Shown: positions 24,930-33,210 of the stretch, piece by piece
How positions within the stretch are numbered: the first letter of the stretch is position 1
Layout: each line of letters begins with the position of its first letter
From: Solobacterium sp.
GTDB taxonomy: Bacteria > Bacillota_I > Bacilli_A > Erysipelotrichales > Erysipelotrichaceae
Assembly: GCA_017469885.1 (NCBI GenBank)
Contig: JAFUFO010000038.1
Coordinates: 232,961-296,960, forward strand
Direction: 5' to 3'
Length of the DNA: 64,000 nucleotides
Notes under the pieces: generated by a model
The model's database searches: none
What the model was told of the DNA's origin: nothing
The model's input: only the letters and a program-made list of their open reading frames with translations
Program-made: the position numbers and the translations under genes

Positions 24930-25577
24930 TTATAGCCCAGCCGTAGTCATTTCCCGCATGGATTTTGAAGGCGCATCTCCTTTTACCGCATCCAGCACCT
25001 TGCGTTTGACACGTCCCAGTTTCCCTTCATACTGCCGATATGTCATTCCCATCTGTTCCGCCTTCATCACATAGCTGCCGCCTTCGGTCCAGGAATACAG
25101 AATTCTCCGTTCTGTTTTATTCATCTTCTGTACAGCCTGTTTCATGCGGCGTTTCGCTTCATTGAAATGAAGCCGGAACTCCGGGTCACTGAGTCTGTCT
25201 TTTGTCGGTATAAGATTCGTAAACGCTGCACTCATATCCGCATCATTCAGATCCAGCGACAGCGGATTCAAACCGTGTTCCGCCGCCGCAAGCCGGTAAT
25301 GCTTTGCGGCCTGCCGGATTCTTCGGTGTATAACAACCGTCGCAAACGAAGTGAATCTGCATGCCGGCGTTTCCCGGTAACACTCCGCCGCATGCACGAT
25401 TCCAATCTGTCCTTCAATGGTCAGATCGTCACGGAAGGTTCGCAGCACCTGATATCTGGATATCTGCACTGCAATCTCCGCGTCAATGCAGCGGCGGAAT
25501 ACCTCAAACAGTTCCTCCATCGCTTCCGCATTCTTCATGCGGATCATATACAGAAGTTCATATGTATTCGCCGCCAT
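24930..25577 (-). CDS. Sigma-70-family sigma factor of the SigH/sporulation type, divergent
   Basis: 215 residues. The start is the ATG at 25575-25577 with AGGAGGTGA 8 nt upstream; the GTG 9 nt earlier lies too close to the ribosome site. Region 2 is recognisable in DLTIEGQIGIVHAAEC and RFTSFATVVIHRRIRQ; region 4 in KMNKTERRILYSWTEGGSY and QYEGKLGRVKRKVLDAV. This is a shorter two-region factor of the SigH or sporulation class, not the housekeeping factor. Upstream lie DnaA-box-like words. Downstream, 19 nt away, starts the PsuK-like kinase gene. Regulon and promoter preference are unknown. Confidence 0.78.
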   Translation of the reverse strand: MAANTYELLYMIRMKNAEAMEELFEVFRRCIDAEIAVQISRYQVLRTFRDDLTIEGQIGIVHAAECYRETPACRFTSFATVVIHRRIRQAAKHYRLAAAEHGLNPLSLDLNDADMSAAFTNLIPTKDRLSDPEFRLHFNEAKRRMKQAVQKMNKTERRILYSWTEGGSYVMKAEQMGMTYRQYEGKLGRVKRKVLDAVKGDAPSKSMREMTTAGL

Positions 25578-25863
25578 TTCACTCACCTCCTGATGTTTTC
25601 TGTTGAATGCAGTAACACTCTAGCATCCATCCGGCGGTGATTTTTCCACATGTTTTCCGCTCTCTCAACAAGTTGTTCATTTTTATACCCAATTCATGCA
25701 CAGCCCGTCCACAGCGTATGTGAATAACCGGAAAATGCACTGTGCAGCACATGAAATCAGCGCATACAAAAACCTCCGGTCAGCCATCAGAACCTGATAA
25801 TTCTGGTGTCTCATCCGGAGGTTTATCTGATCTGCATGATCAGTTCAGGCATGCAGATATGTC
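25578..25863. other. Intergenic region upstream of the sigma factor gene, no gene seen
   Basis: 286 bp with no credible coding frame. It holds the sigma-factor ribosome site, three words resembling DnaA boxes (TTTTCCACA at 25642, CGTCCACA at about 25707, and TTATTCACA on the minus strand at 25719-25727), the palindrome TGCACTGTGCA at about 25735, and the rlmB terminator. Confidence 0.5.
25766..25824 (-). terminator. Large two-part hairpin terminator of the cysS-mrnC-rlmB operon
   Basis: Outer arms AAACCTCCGG/CCGGAGGTTT enclose an inner stem CATCAGAA/TTCTGGTG; on the minus strand five T residues follow the outer arm. Confidence 0.75.
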
Positions 25864-26580
25864 TTATTGGATCGGATTGCGCTTTGCGTCGATCCCGTAC
25901 ATCAGGATGCCGGCAGATACCGAAGCGTTCAGAGAAGAGATCGTTCCCCGCATCGGCAGACTGACGATGTGATCACAGTTTTCCCGTACCAGGCGGGAGA
26001 TGCCTTTGCCTTCATTTCCGATGACAAGCACGGTATGGAAGTCGTAGTTCAGTGTCCGGTAATCGACACCGTCCATATCAGCGCCGACGATCCAGTAACC
26101 CTGTTTTTTGAGTTCCTTGCATGCATTTGTCAGATTGGTGACCGCCGCCACCTTTACCGTATCAATGGCACCTGCGCTGACTTTGGCGACAGTCGGTGTA
26201 AGTCCTGCGCTGTGTGTCTTCTTGATAATCACGCCGTCCGCATTGACCGCATCCGCCGTACGAAGCACGGCACCGAGGTTATGCGGATCTTCCAGTTCAT
26301 CCAGCATGATGAGGAATCCATACGTTCCCTTTTTCCCGCGGATCAGCTCATCGAGTGAGACGGTTTCGTACGGTTCGATTTCAACCGCAGCGCCCTGATG
26401 ATGTTCACTCTCCGTGATCCGGTTCAGTTTTTTCCGGTCCGCAAGCACAACCGGAACACCGGCCTTCTTCGCCAGCGCTTCCAGTTCCGGCATCGGAGAC
26501 TGCAGGTACAGTTTGCGAACCTTGCGGTTTTCCTTCAGCACCTGACGGACAACCTGTCTTCCGTACAATATCTGTGTCAT
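25864..26580 (-). CDS. rlmB: 23S rRNA 2'-O-methyltransferase, TrmH/SpoU family
   Basis: 238 residues. N-terminal substrate-binding domain with YGRQVVRQVL, then the SPOUT knot: LDELEDPHNLGAVLRTADA (motif 1), VIGNEGKGISRLVRENCD (motif 2) and VSLPMRGTISSLNASVSAGI (motif 3). Proteins with this pattern methylate the 2'-O of G2251 in 23S rRNA. It is the last gene of the conserved cysS-mrnC-rlmB cluster and overlaps mrnC by 4 nt. SPOUT enzymes of the same family can act on tRNA, so the rRNA target is from family and context. Confidence 0.9.
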   Translation of the reverse strand: MTQILYGRQVVRQVLKENRKVRKLYLQSPMPELEALAKKAGVPVVLADRKKLNRITESEHHQGAAVEIEPYETVSLDELIRGKKGTYGFLIMLDELEDPHNLGAVLRTADAVNADGVIIKKTHSAGLTPTVAKVSAGAIDTVKVAAVTNLTNACKELKKQGYWIVGADMDGVDYRTLNYDFHTVLVIGNEGKGISRLVRENCDHIVSLPMRGTISSLNASVSAGILMYGIDAKRNPIQ

Positions 26581-26963
26581 ATTACTCCTGTAATTTCTGT
26601 CGCACGCATGAAGAGTTCATCAATCCGTGCATCGTTTCCTTCCAGCCGAAGCCATCCGATGACCGCCTCAATTCCGGTGGATCTGCGATAGGTCAGCACA
26701 TCGGTATGATTCGGGACCGAACCTGCATTGTCGTTGCGGCCGCGGCGGAAGATCTCCTCTTCCTGTTCCGTAAACCAGCCTTCTTCATGCAGGGCGTCAT
26801 ATACTTTCGCCTGTGCTTTCGCGCTGACTAGTTTAATCGTTTTGGACTGAAGCTGACGCCCGGTTCCGTATCCCTTTTCGATCAGATACTCGCGGGCTTT
26901 GAGGGACCAGACCGCATCGCCGAGATAGGCGAGCGTTCTTCCGGAATGTTCATCCGGACGCAT
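26577..26963 (-). CDS. mrnC: Mini-ribonuclease III
   Basis: 128 residues, just the catalytic half of RNase III without the dsRNA-binding domain. Markers: LAYLGDAVWSLKAREYL holds catalytic Asp; VSAKAQAKVYDAL; FRRGRNDNAGSVP; and the second acidic site in TGIEAVIGWL. In Bacillus, MrnC matures 23S rRNA ends. Its stop overlaps the rlmB start by 4 nt and its own start overlaps the cysS stop by 1 nt, consistent with the cluster found across Firmicutes. Confidence 0.93.
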   Translation of the reverse strand: MRPDEHSGRTLAYLGDAVWSLKAREYLIEKGYGTGRQLQSKTIKLVSAKAQAKVYDALHEEGWFTEQEEEIFRRGRNDNAGSVPNHTDVLTYRRSTGIEAVIGWLRLEGNDARIDELFMRATEITGVI

Positions 26964-28297
26964 CAGATCAGGCCTTTCTCAATCAGCTTTGCACGGCATT
27001 CATCCGCTGCCGCAAAATCCTTCGCGGCTTTTGCCGCATTCCATTTTGCGAAGAGTTCCCGGTCTTCCTCTGTGACGGTGATCGAAGGAACGGTGATACC
27101 GAGCACTCCCAGCATCTTCACAACGGCACCGCAGGCAGCGCCGGCGGTATTCCAGTCAATCTCACGCTGACGCAGTGAGGTATTGAGTTTCTTGACCGTC
27201 TCAAAAATCACGGTATATGCGTTCGGCGTATTCATGTCATCATCCAGCTGATCGAGGAATTCGCGGTATGCGGCTTCATCGCACATACCGGAGATATCCT
27301 GTCCGGCAAGCGCAGATTTGATCATTGCCTGACGGACCGGTGTCATAACCTTGTCGAGTTCCTTCCGGGCTGTTTCAATCGTCTCATCGGAGAAGTTGAG
27401 TTCCTTGCGGTAATGCACGGATGACATCAGCCAGCGGGTCAGATTCGTGCCAAGTTTTTCCACGACATCCTTTGCCCAGAGGGTATTTCCGAGGGACTTG
27501 GACATCTTCTCGCCGTTGATGTTGACCATCGCGTTATGGATCCAGTAGTTGGCAAGCGCATTGTGATGCAGTGCTTCCTGCTGAGCCGCTTCATTTTCAT
27601 GGTGAGGGAAACGGAGATCCATTCCACCGCCGTGAATATCGATTTTCGGTCCGAGGTTGTTGTTGATCATGACAACACATTCGGTATGCCATCCCGGACG
27701 TCCCTCGCCCCACGGAGAGTTCCACTTGATTCCCTTGTCGGTCTTCTTCCAGAGCGCAAAGTCAAACGGATTCTTCTTCTGATCATTCTCTTCAATACGG
27801 GCGCCGGCCTCAAGATCATCGAGATGCTGGTGGGAGATTTCACCATAGGTCGGTACGCTGTCTACCGCGAAGTAGACATCACCATTGACTTCATAGGCAT
27901 GTCCGCTCTTTACCAGATCATCGATGAATTCGATAATCTGATCCATGGTTTCCGTAACACGCGGCGTAATATCCGGCAGTTCGGTATTCAGCTGGCTGCG
28001 CACTGCCTGATAAGCATCGATATAACGCTCGGCAATAACTTCTTCGCTAACGCCTTCTTCTGCGGCCTTATTGATGATCTTGTCATCCACGTCCGTGAAG
28101 TTGGATACGTAGGTGACCTTGTATCCCTCCGCCTCAAACAGACGTTTCAGAACATCAAATACGACCATCGGACGCGCATTTCCGATATGCGCAAAGTTGT
28201 ACACCGTCGGGCCGCATACATACATGCTTACCTCGCCCTCTTTGATCGGCTTGAATTCCTCAACGGAAAGCGACTTTGTGTTATAGAGTCTGATCAT
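26963..28297 (-). CDS. cysS: Cysteinyl-tRNA synthetase
   Basis: 444 residues. Class I synthetase markers: MYVCGPTVYNFAHIGNARP (zinc ligand Cys and HIGH-type motif), WHTECVVM and HHENEAAQQEA (zinc site), and KMSKSLGN (KMSKS loop). It charges tRNA-Cys. The Shine-Dalgarno is a strong AGGAGG. The 166 bp upstream are shared with the divergent ribokinase gene and contain a perfect 7-bp inverted repeat but no T-box signature, so control is not by the usual T-box mechanism as far as can be seen. First gene of the cysS-mrnC-rlmB operon. Confidence 0.96.
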   Translation of the reverse strand: MIRLYNTKSLSVEEFKPIKEGEVSMYVCGPTVYNFAHIGNARPMVVFDVLKRLFEAEGYKVTYVSNFTDVDDKIINKAAEEGVSEEVIAERYIDAYQAVRSQLNTELPDITPRVTETMDQIIEFIDDLVKSGHAYEVNGDVYFAVDSVPTYGEISHQHLDDLEAGARIEENDQKKNPFDFALWKKTDKGIKWNSPWGEGRPGWHTECVVMINNNLGPKIDIHGGGMDLRFPHHENEAAQQEALHHNALANYWIHNAMVNINGEKMSKSLGNTLWAKDVVEKLGTNLTRWLMSSVHYRKELNFSDETIETARKELDKVMTPVRQAMIKSALAGQDISGMCDEAAYREFLDQLDDDMNTPNAYTVIFETVKKLNTSLRQREIDWNTAGAACGAVVKMLGVLGITVPSITVTEEDRELFAKWNAAKAAKDFAAADECRAKLIEKGLI

Positions 28298-28327
28298 GAT
28301 TCTGCCTCCTCTGGCTTTTGTGAAAGA

Positions 28328-28344
28328 GACGTCCGCAGGACGTC
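28328..28344 (-). promoter_or_regulatory. Inverted repeat 30 nt upstream of cysS
   Basis: GACGTCC, GCA and GGACGTC form a perfect 7-bp hairpin or operator in the 5' region of cysS. No T-box consensus is present nearby. Function unknown. Confidence 0.35.
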
Positions 28345-28464
28345 CCTGTACTGTTACTCAAACATCGAAATTATACCTTAACCGCAGGCACCGTTCAACG
28401 AACGGTATCTTCTCTCGCACAGAAAGAATCCGGCAGATATAATGAATTTAAGGAGTTTTTTATC

Positions 28465-29349
28465 ATGAAACTGTTGAATTTCGGATCATTGAACCTCGAC
28501 TACACGTATCATGTGGATCATTTCGTAAAACCCGGTGAGACGGAGGCCTCCTTCAGCCGGATGACTGCCTGCGGCGGCAAGGGGCTGAACCAGTCCGTAG
28601 CGCTGGCAAAAAGCGGTGCCTATGTCTATCATGCGGGTGCCGTCGGAAAGCAGGACGGACAGATTCTCCTCGACACCCTGCAGAGTGCAGGCGTCAGTAC
28701 GGAGTTTGTCCGTATACTGGAGGATACCCCAAGCGGAAGCGCCTTTATTCAGGTCACTCCGTCCGGTGAAAACTGCATCGTGCTGGACGGCGGCGCCAAT
28801 CAGGCGATCACCCGCGAGCACATCGACGAAGTGCTCTCCCATTTTGTACGGGGAGACTGGCTGATTCTGCAGAATGAAATTTCCGAACTGCCGTATCTGA
28901 TTGAGCGTGCCCATGATATCGGAATGGTCATCGCGCTGAACCCTTCCCCGATGAATGAGTCAGTTCTGAAGATGCCGCTTGGCTATGTCAATCTCTTCCT
29001 GCTGAATGAAGATGAAGCGGCTGTGCTCAGTGACTATGCAAAAGATCCGCTGAGTGATCTTGCGAAGCGTTATCCCAATGCGATGATTGTGATTACGCTT
29101 GGCTCAAAAGGCAGTATTGCCGTACATAAAGGCAGAACCTATTCGCAGGAGTCATATCCTGTCGAAGCGGTGGATACGGTCGGCGCCGGAGATACCTTTA
29201 CCGGATTCCTGATCGGCTCCCTGGCGGATGGCGTACCGGTACAGGATGCACTCCGCCTTGCGTCCAAAGCCGCATCCATTTCCGTCACAAGAAAAGGCGC
29301 AAGCTCTTCCATTCCCGAAATGAAGGAAGTACTCGCGTCTCTGTCCTGA
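28465..29349 (+). CDS. Ribokinase-like PfkB-family sugar kinase
   Basis: 294 residues. The N-terminus FGSLNLDYTYHVDHFVKPGE with CGGKGLNQSVALAKSG is the ribokinase signature (GGKGxNQA type), and DTVGAGDTFTGFL holds the anion hole and catalytic Asp. Ribokinase phosphorylates ribose at O5; the match at the substrate loop makes ribose likely, though other pentoses or nucleosides are possible. No ribose transporter or RbsR is encoded nearby. It has its own TATAAT box (28438-28443), an AAGGAG Shine-Dalgarno and a terminator, so it is transcribed alone, divergent from cysS. Confidence 0.85.
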   Translation: MKLLNFGSLNLDYTYHVDHFVKPGETEASFSRMTACGGKGLNQSVALAKSGAYVYHAGAVGKQDGQILLDTLQSAGVSTEFVRILEDTPSGSAFIQVTPSGENCIVLDGGANQAITREHIDEVLSHFVRGDWLILQNEISELPYLIERAHDIGMVIALNPSPMNESVLKMPLGYVNLFLLNEDEAAVLSDYAKDPLSDLAKRYPNAMIVITLGSKGSIAVHKGRTYSQESYPVEAVDTVGAGDTFTGFLIGSLADGVPVQDALRLASKAASISVTRKGASSSIPEMKEVLASLS

Positions 29350-29362
29350 GTCCATATCGTAC

Positions 29363-29386
29363 AGGAGGCTTCATGCCTCCTTTTTT
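29363..29386 (+). terminator. Rho-independent terminator of the ribokinase-like gene
   Basis: A 7-bp stem AGGAGGC/GCCTCCT with loop TTCAT is followed by six T residues, which reach the end of the convergent MYG1 gene. Confidence 0.85.
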
Positions 29387-30353
29387 AGTCGCATGCCATG
29401 CGCGCAAGATCGAGAATGTCCTCCTCCGTATCCGCGCCGCACAGGAATCCTGATACATGGCAGAACTGCGCCGTCGGAACACCGGTCACCTTCTGCAGTT
29501 CCTCCCCGCGCAGACCAAGCCATTCCTTCGGCAGCGGATGGCGGAACGTATTGCGATCCTCCGAACTCATTCTTGCGCACTGCAGATTCCATCCGCCTCT
29601 TGCGGCAGGATAAATCGCATACCAGATGTCATTTGCCTTGGGATTGCTTTTCTGTCCGTAAAGTACGCCCTCCCACGGCGCAAAGCGGTCCATGATCATG
29701 ATGTGATTTGCGGAATAGTCGATCGCCCGCAGGACAAAGTCCCGCGCATCGATGCTCGACATGATGCTGTAAATGCGGTTGAGCAGAATATCCTTCGCAA
29801 AGGAGACGGCATCCAGAAAGCATTCATACGGATCGAGATCGGAATTCCAGGTCGGATTGAAATCCTTGATAATATCCGTAACGGTAAGACTGTTCCGCGC
29901 TGCCCGCAGAATTTCCTCTTTCTGCGGATCAGTCAGGTTCGGGATTCCTTCAAATACCGCATTCACCGGATTGAATTCATTATCCCTGGCATCAATGCCG
30001 AGAATCAGTGTCCGCTCAAGCCGGGTCATTACCCGTTCGGTATAGCTCTCCTCACAATCCAGCGCTTCCAGGATTTCCGGCCCGTACTTCCGCCAGACAA
30101 GGCCGCACGCCGCATAGGGAATGTTCGTTCCGGGATGTGTTCCGTTGGTTTCCTTATTTTCCGGTGTATGGTGGTCCAGTTCTCCGCCGCCGATATCATA
30201 GACGATCCATTCGTCCGTGTTTTCCGGAATCTCCGTATCGCCGCCCCGCACAACATTGATTTCCTCTGCCATCAGAGAAAACATTGCGGTCGCGAATACC
30301 TCATCCGCATGGAACTGTCCGTCATGGGTATACAGATTCAGTTTCGTTCTCAT
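29385..30353 (-). CDS. MYG1-family (UPF0160) metal-dependent protein
   Basis: 322 residues. The N-terminal THDGQFHADEVFATAMF and IVYDIGGGELDHHTPE carry the conserved Asp/His pattern of this DHH-like family, with LILGIDARDNEF in the middle and APWEGVLY, YPAARGGWNLQ and LPKEWLGLRGEEL near the end. Eukaryotic MYG1 is a 3'-5' RNA exonuclease; bacterial members are uncharacterised. A DHH-like phosphoesterase or exonuclease activity is therefore the best guess. Strong GGAGG ribosome site, no neighbours in the same transcript. Confidence 0.85.
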   Translation of the reverse strand: MRTKLNLYTHDGQFHADEVFATAMFSLMAEEINVVRGGDTEIPENTDEWIVYDIGGGELDHHTPENKETNGTHPGTNIPYAACGLVWRKYGPEILEALDCEESYTERVMTRLERTLILGIDARDNEFNPVNAVFEGIPNLTDPQKEEILRAARNSLTVTDIIKDFNPTWNSDLDPYECFLDAVSFAKDILLNRIYSIMSSIDARDFVLRAIDYSANHIMIMDRFAPWEGVLYGQKSNPKANDIWYAIYPAARGGWNLQCARMSSEDRNTFRHPLPKEWLGLRGEELQKVTGVPTAQFCHVSGFLCGADTEEDILDLARMACD

Positions 30354-30371
30354 AATTTGCCTCCGACCAGA

Positions 30372-30394
30372 AAGACGCCCGTATCAGGCGTCTT
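30372..30394 (-). terminator. Possible terminator after the GYF_2 gene
   Basis: An 8-bp stem AAGACGCC/GGCGTCTT, but the following T run is short (TTTC), so it may be a weak terminator. It overlaps the MYG1 leader. Confidence 0.5.
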
Positions 30395-30402
30395 CGCTGT
30401 AA

Positions 30403-30621
30403 TTAAAGTGTTTTTTCAAGATAGTAGCTGTAAATCGAATTTCCAATCAGCATCCAGTTCTCAAACTCGGTCATCCAGATGTAGTCATCCTTGGTGAGAA
30501 TGCCGTTCTGAAGGAGCTTGACCAGTTCCGCATCGGTATACGGTCCGAACTTGGAACCGTCCGGTTTTGCATAATACCAGATTTTCTCTGCAGTATTGAT
30601 TTCCGTTTCATTCACTGACAT
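30403..30621 (-). CDS. Small GYF_2-domain protein
   Basis: 72 residues, no signal peptide. Residues about 14-60 match the GYF_2 pattern: IWYYAKPDGSKFGPYTDAEL, a helix (LVKLLQNGIL) and DDYIWMTEFENWMLIG with the conserved Trp residues. GYF domains bind proline-rich peptides; GYF_2 members are bacterial and often found on membrane proteins. This one is a free domain encoded 4 nt downstream of a large membrane protein that has a Pro-rich cytoplasmic segment and a Pro-rich tail, so a physical interaction is plausible but unproven. GAGG ribosome site. Confidence 0.8.
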   Translation of the reverse strand: MSVNETEINTAEKIWYYAKPDGSKFGPYTDAELVKLLQNGILTKDDYIWMTEFENWMLIGNSIYSYYLEKTL

Positions 30622-30625
30622 ATGA

Positions 30626-33076
30626 TTACCCCTCTGGTTTTGTTTCTGGCTGTTCAGGAGAAGGAGCCGGTTCCTGCGTTTGCTCCGGGACCGGCGTCGG
30701 GGTCGGCTCCAGAGTGGGCTCCGGGGTCGGAGTCGGTGTTGGCGTAGGTGTCGGCGTCGGAACCGGTGTGGGCGCCGGAGTCGGTGCCGGCATGGTCACT
30801 GTCCGGGATGCCTGCTGGCTTACGTTGTACTTGTCGGTATCCGACGGGTTTGCAGTGACACGTACGGTATATTCTCCGCCAAGTGTAAGACCCGAGAACG
30901 TTACGGATGTGCCCGCAACACTCTGTGTCTGATCGCCGCAGGATACGGTATAACCGCCCGCATTATTGACCGCATTCCAGGAAACATACAATGTGCCGTC
31001 CTGATTCGGAACCAGAGAATTGAATTCCGGTGTGCTGAGATCTTTCTTTTCCGCCTTGAAGGATCCTGCGCCTGCGCCTGCATCACTGAAGGTATAACGG
31101 GTATCGCCGTCCTTCGGATATGCGGTGATATATACTGTGAAATCCTTGGAAGGCCAGCCTTCCACATCGAAGGTGATGCTGGTGCCTGTTACACTCTGTG
31201 AGACTTCTTCAATCGTCACTTCATAACGCGCTGCGTTATTGACCGCATTCCAGCTGACATTGATCTTATTGCCGTCCTGGGAAACATTGATTCCCGAAGG
31301 CTGTGCCAGTTTGGTCAGATTTGCCTCAAACTGATAATGCACAATCAGCGGTTCGGAGTTCTTGTATTTCTCTTCGTCCTTCGAACATGCGGTAATGGAA
31401 ATCACATAGGAACTTCCGCTCTTCAGTTTGTCAGTGGAAACGGACGCGTTTGTTTTCTCGGTCTTGAGTGACGTCTCCGGAGACGTGTTGATCTTTACGG
31501 TATAGTAATCCGCGTTTTCAACCTTGTTCCAGGAAATCTGGAGGTTTGCGGAGGTAACGGTGTACTGAACGTTGGCTACCTGTTTCAGCTTCTCGCCGTC
31601 CTTCTCATCCGGATCTTCGGTTGCCTCCGGATCTGCGTCATTGGCATTATAGACACCCATCGTATTGTCACCGGCACCGATAACCGTGCCCTTTGCGTTC
31701 ACCGCAATGAGGGTGTTGTTTCGGGCGGCGATATATTTGATGCCGCTCCATTCATCAGCCGTTTTCACCATGCTTTCATCGGTACTTGCGACTTTGACCT
31801 TTCCGCCGGAGAGACCCGCCGCAAAGCTTCCGCCGACCGCAGCCTGACTCATGCCTGTCCAGATTGTGGTATTGCTGGTGGAGCCGGAGCCGACCGCGTA
31901 GCAGCTGACGGAGCCGTCCTGATGCACTACCGCAATCTGGTTGTTGCCGATATCAATTGAGCTGACATCAGTCAGTGCTTTCACACGGTCAATTGACGAG
32001 AAGTTTCCGGAGACCAGTGTATCTCCGGTATCGGTGATGCCGATGGTAATCTCATTTCCGGCATATACCGCTTTGACATTCTCCCAGTCGCTGACGCCGC
32101 AGGCACCGGAACTTCCGTTGCATTCCACCGTACCGTCCTTTTTCAGACCGACACTGTGGTTTTCACCTGCCGCAATCATCACGATATCTTCCCAGTCATC
32201 AACCTTGCATGCATTCTGCGCACCGGCACAGACAACCGTGCCGTCTTTCTTCAGACCCATTGCCCAGTTGGAACCGGAGGATATCTGAACCAGTCCATCC
32301 GTTTCAAGGGAAGGAATATTCTGTCCGGATGTCACAAGTTTGCCTTCTTCCGGAAGATACATGGAATAGGTGGAGCCAAGCGCAAGCCGGTTCGTATCGG
32401 ACAGTTCCACTTTTGTAGAGCCGCCCATTCCCCGGATCAGGTTGATTGCACCGATGATCAGGGCAAGTCCTGCAATACCGCCCGCAATCGCCAGCATGGT
32501 CCGTTTATCCACCTTTTCAAGAATTGCGCCGAAGTCAAATCCGGAGCCTCCGGATTTCTGTCTTGCGGGTTTATGCGTCGGTTTGGGAGGAACATACGCT
32601 TCCGGTTCCTCTTCCTCATATTCCTCTTCTTCCGGGTCATCCGTGATCTCATTCACGGTTGTTTCCTGGAAGACGATTGTATCGTTCGTGAGGTCCCGTT
32701 CCGGTTCGGAAGGTACTACGGTTTTTGCGATAAGGTTGTCCGCAAAGTCTTCGGTTTCCTCTTTCGCTGTCGGAGAAACCGTGATTCCCTGCAGAGTATC
32801 GGTTGTTTTCGATCCGGTGAACGAAATCTGAATACTGTCATCGTCTTCATCAAGTCGCGGCAGTGTCACCGTTCTGGTATTGTCCGCAAGATCCTCGACG
32901 GGTACGCGGTAAATATGCGCAAGCTGAAGCAGCTGATCAATCCGGCAGATCGTGTTGCCGTTTTCCCAGTTCATGTATTCCGCAACCGGCACGACCAGTT
33001 TTTCAGCCATGTCACCCTGCGAATATCCAAAGTGCTTTCGAAGCGCTGTAAGTTTTTCGGGAAGTCGATTCGTCAT
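30626..33076 (-). CDS. Membrane protein: XRE HTH, acidic linker, one TM, RCC1-like propeller, three FN3-like domains, Pro/Thr tail
   Basis: 816 residues. 1-65: XRE-type helix-turn-helix (LTALRKHFGYSQGDMAEKL). 66-193: acidic, disordered, with Glu-rich and Pro-rich stretches (PEAYVPPKPTHKP). About 194-214: a single hydrophobic segment. About 230-480: a series of strands with LKKDGTVVCAG, LKKDGTVECNG, HQDGSVSC repeats, typical of RCC1/BNR-like propeller blades. About 497-760: three FN3-like beta sandwiches (LQISWNKVENADYYTV, INVSWNAVNNAARYEV, LYVSWNAVNNAGGYTV). 763-816: PTPTP-rich tail. The predicted layout is DNA-binding domain inside and propeller/FN3 outside, as in RodZ-like one-component proteins. 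There is no kinase. A GYF_2 protein gene follows 4 nt later. DNA target and ligand unknown. Confidence 0.8.
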   Translation of the reverse strand: MTNRLPEKLTALRKHFGYSQGDMAEKLVVPVAEYMNWENGNTICRIDQLLQLAHIYRVPVEDLADNTRTVTLPRLDEDDDSIQISFTGSKTTDTLQGITVSPTAKEETEDFADNLIAKTVVPSEPERDLTNDTIVFQETTVNEITDDPEEEEYEEEEPEAYVPPKPTHKPARQKSGGSGFDFGAILEKVDKRTMLAIAGGIAGLALIIGAINLIRGMGGSTKVELSDTNRLALGSTYSMYLPEEGKLVTSGQNIPSLETDGLVQISSGSNWAMGLKKDGTVVCAGAQNACKVDDWEDIVMIAAGENHSVGLKKDGTVECNGSSGACGVSDWENVKAVYAGNEITIGITDTGDTLVSGNFSSIDRVKALTDVSSIDIGNNQIAVVHQDGSVSCYAVGSGSTSNTTIWTGMSQAAVGGSFAAGLSGGKVKVASTDESMVKTADEWSGIKYIAARNNTLIAVNAKGTVIGAGDNTMGVYNANDADPEATEDPDEKDGEKLKQVANVQYTVTSANLQISWNKVENADYYTVKINTSPETSLKTEKTNASVSTDKLKSGSSYVISITACSKDEEKYKNSEPLIVHYQFEANLTKLAQPSGINVSQDGNKINVSWNAVNNAARYEVTIEEVSQSVTGTSITFDVEGWPSKDFTVYITAYPKDGDTRYTFSDAGAGAGSFKAEKKDLSTPEFNSLVPNQDGTLYVSWNAVNNAGGYTVSCGDQTQSVAGTSVTFSGLTLGGEYTVRVTANPSDTDKYNVSQQASRTVTMPAPTPAPTPVPTPTPTPTPTPTPEPTLEPTPTPVPEQTQEPAPSPEQPETKPEG

Positions 33077-33169
33077 AGTGAAAATACCCCTATGGTCATA
33101 TTTTACTATGGTTATCGCTTTTTACAACGTTTCGCCCGTCCGGCACAGCCTTACCTCCCGCACTCACAC

Positions 33170-33201
33170 ATATAAAAAGCGGCCCGTTTCAGAGCCGCTT
33201 T
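33170..33201 (-). terminator. Rho-independent terminator of the nadK/PTS-like operon
   Basis: On the minus strand AAAGCGGC/GCCGCTTT with a 10-nt loop is followed by five T residues, 10 nt past the stop. Confidence 0.85.
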
Positions 33202-33210
33202 GAGCTGATG

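Noticed and set aside
25642..25727. A replication origin
   Set aside because: Only three imperfect DnaA-like words, no dnaA or dnaN gene nearby and no AT-rich unwinding element.
28298..28464. A T-box leader for cysS
   Set aside because: No T-box consensus (AGGGTGGNACCGCG) or specifier structure is visible, and the space is shared with the divergent ribokinase-like gene.
30680..30790. Repeated GGTGTNGGNGT sequence as a phase-variable repeat
   Set aside because: It encodes the Pro/Thr tail of the XRE membrane protein in steps that keep the reading frame, and the units are too degenerate to be a clear switch.
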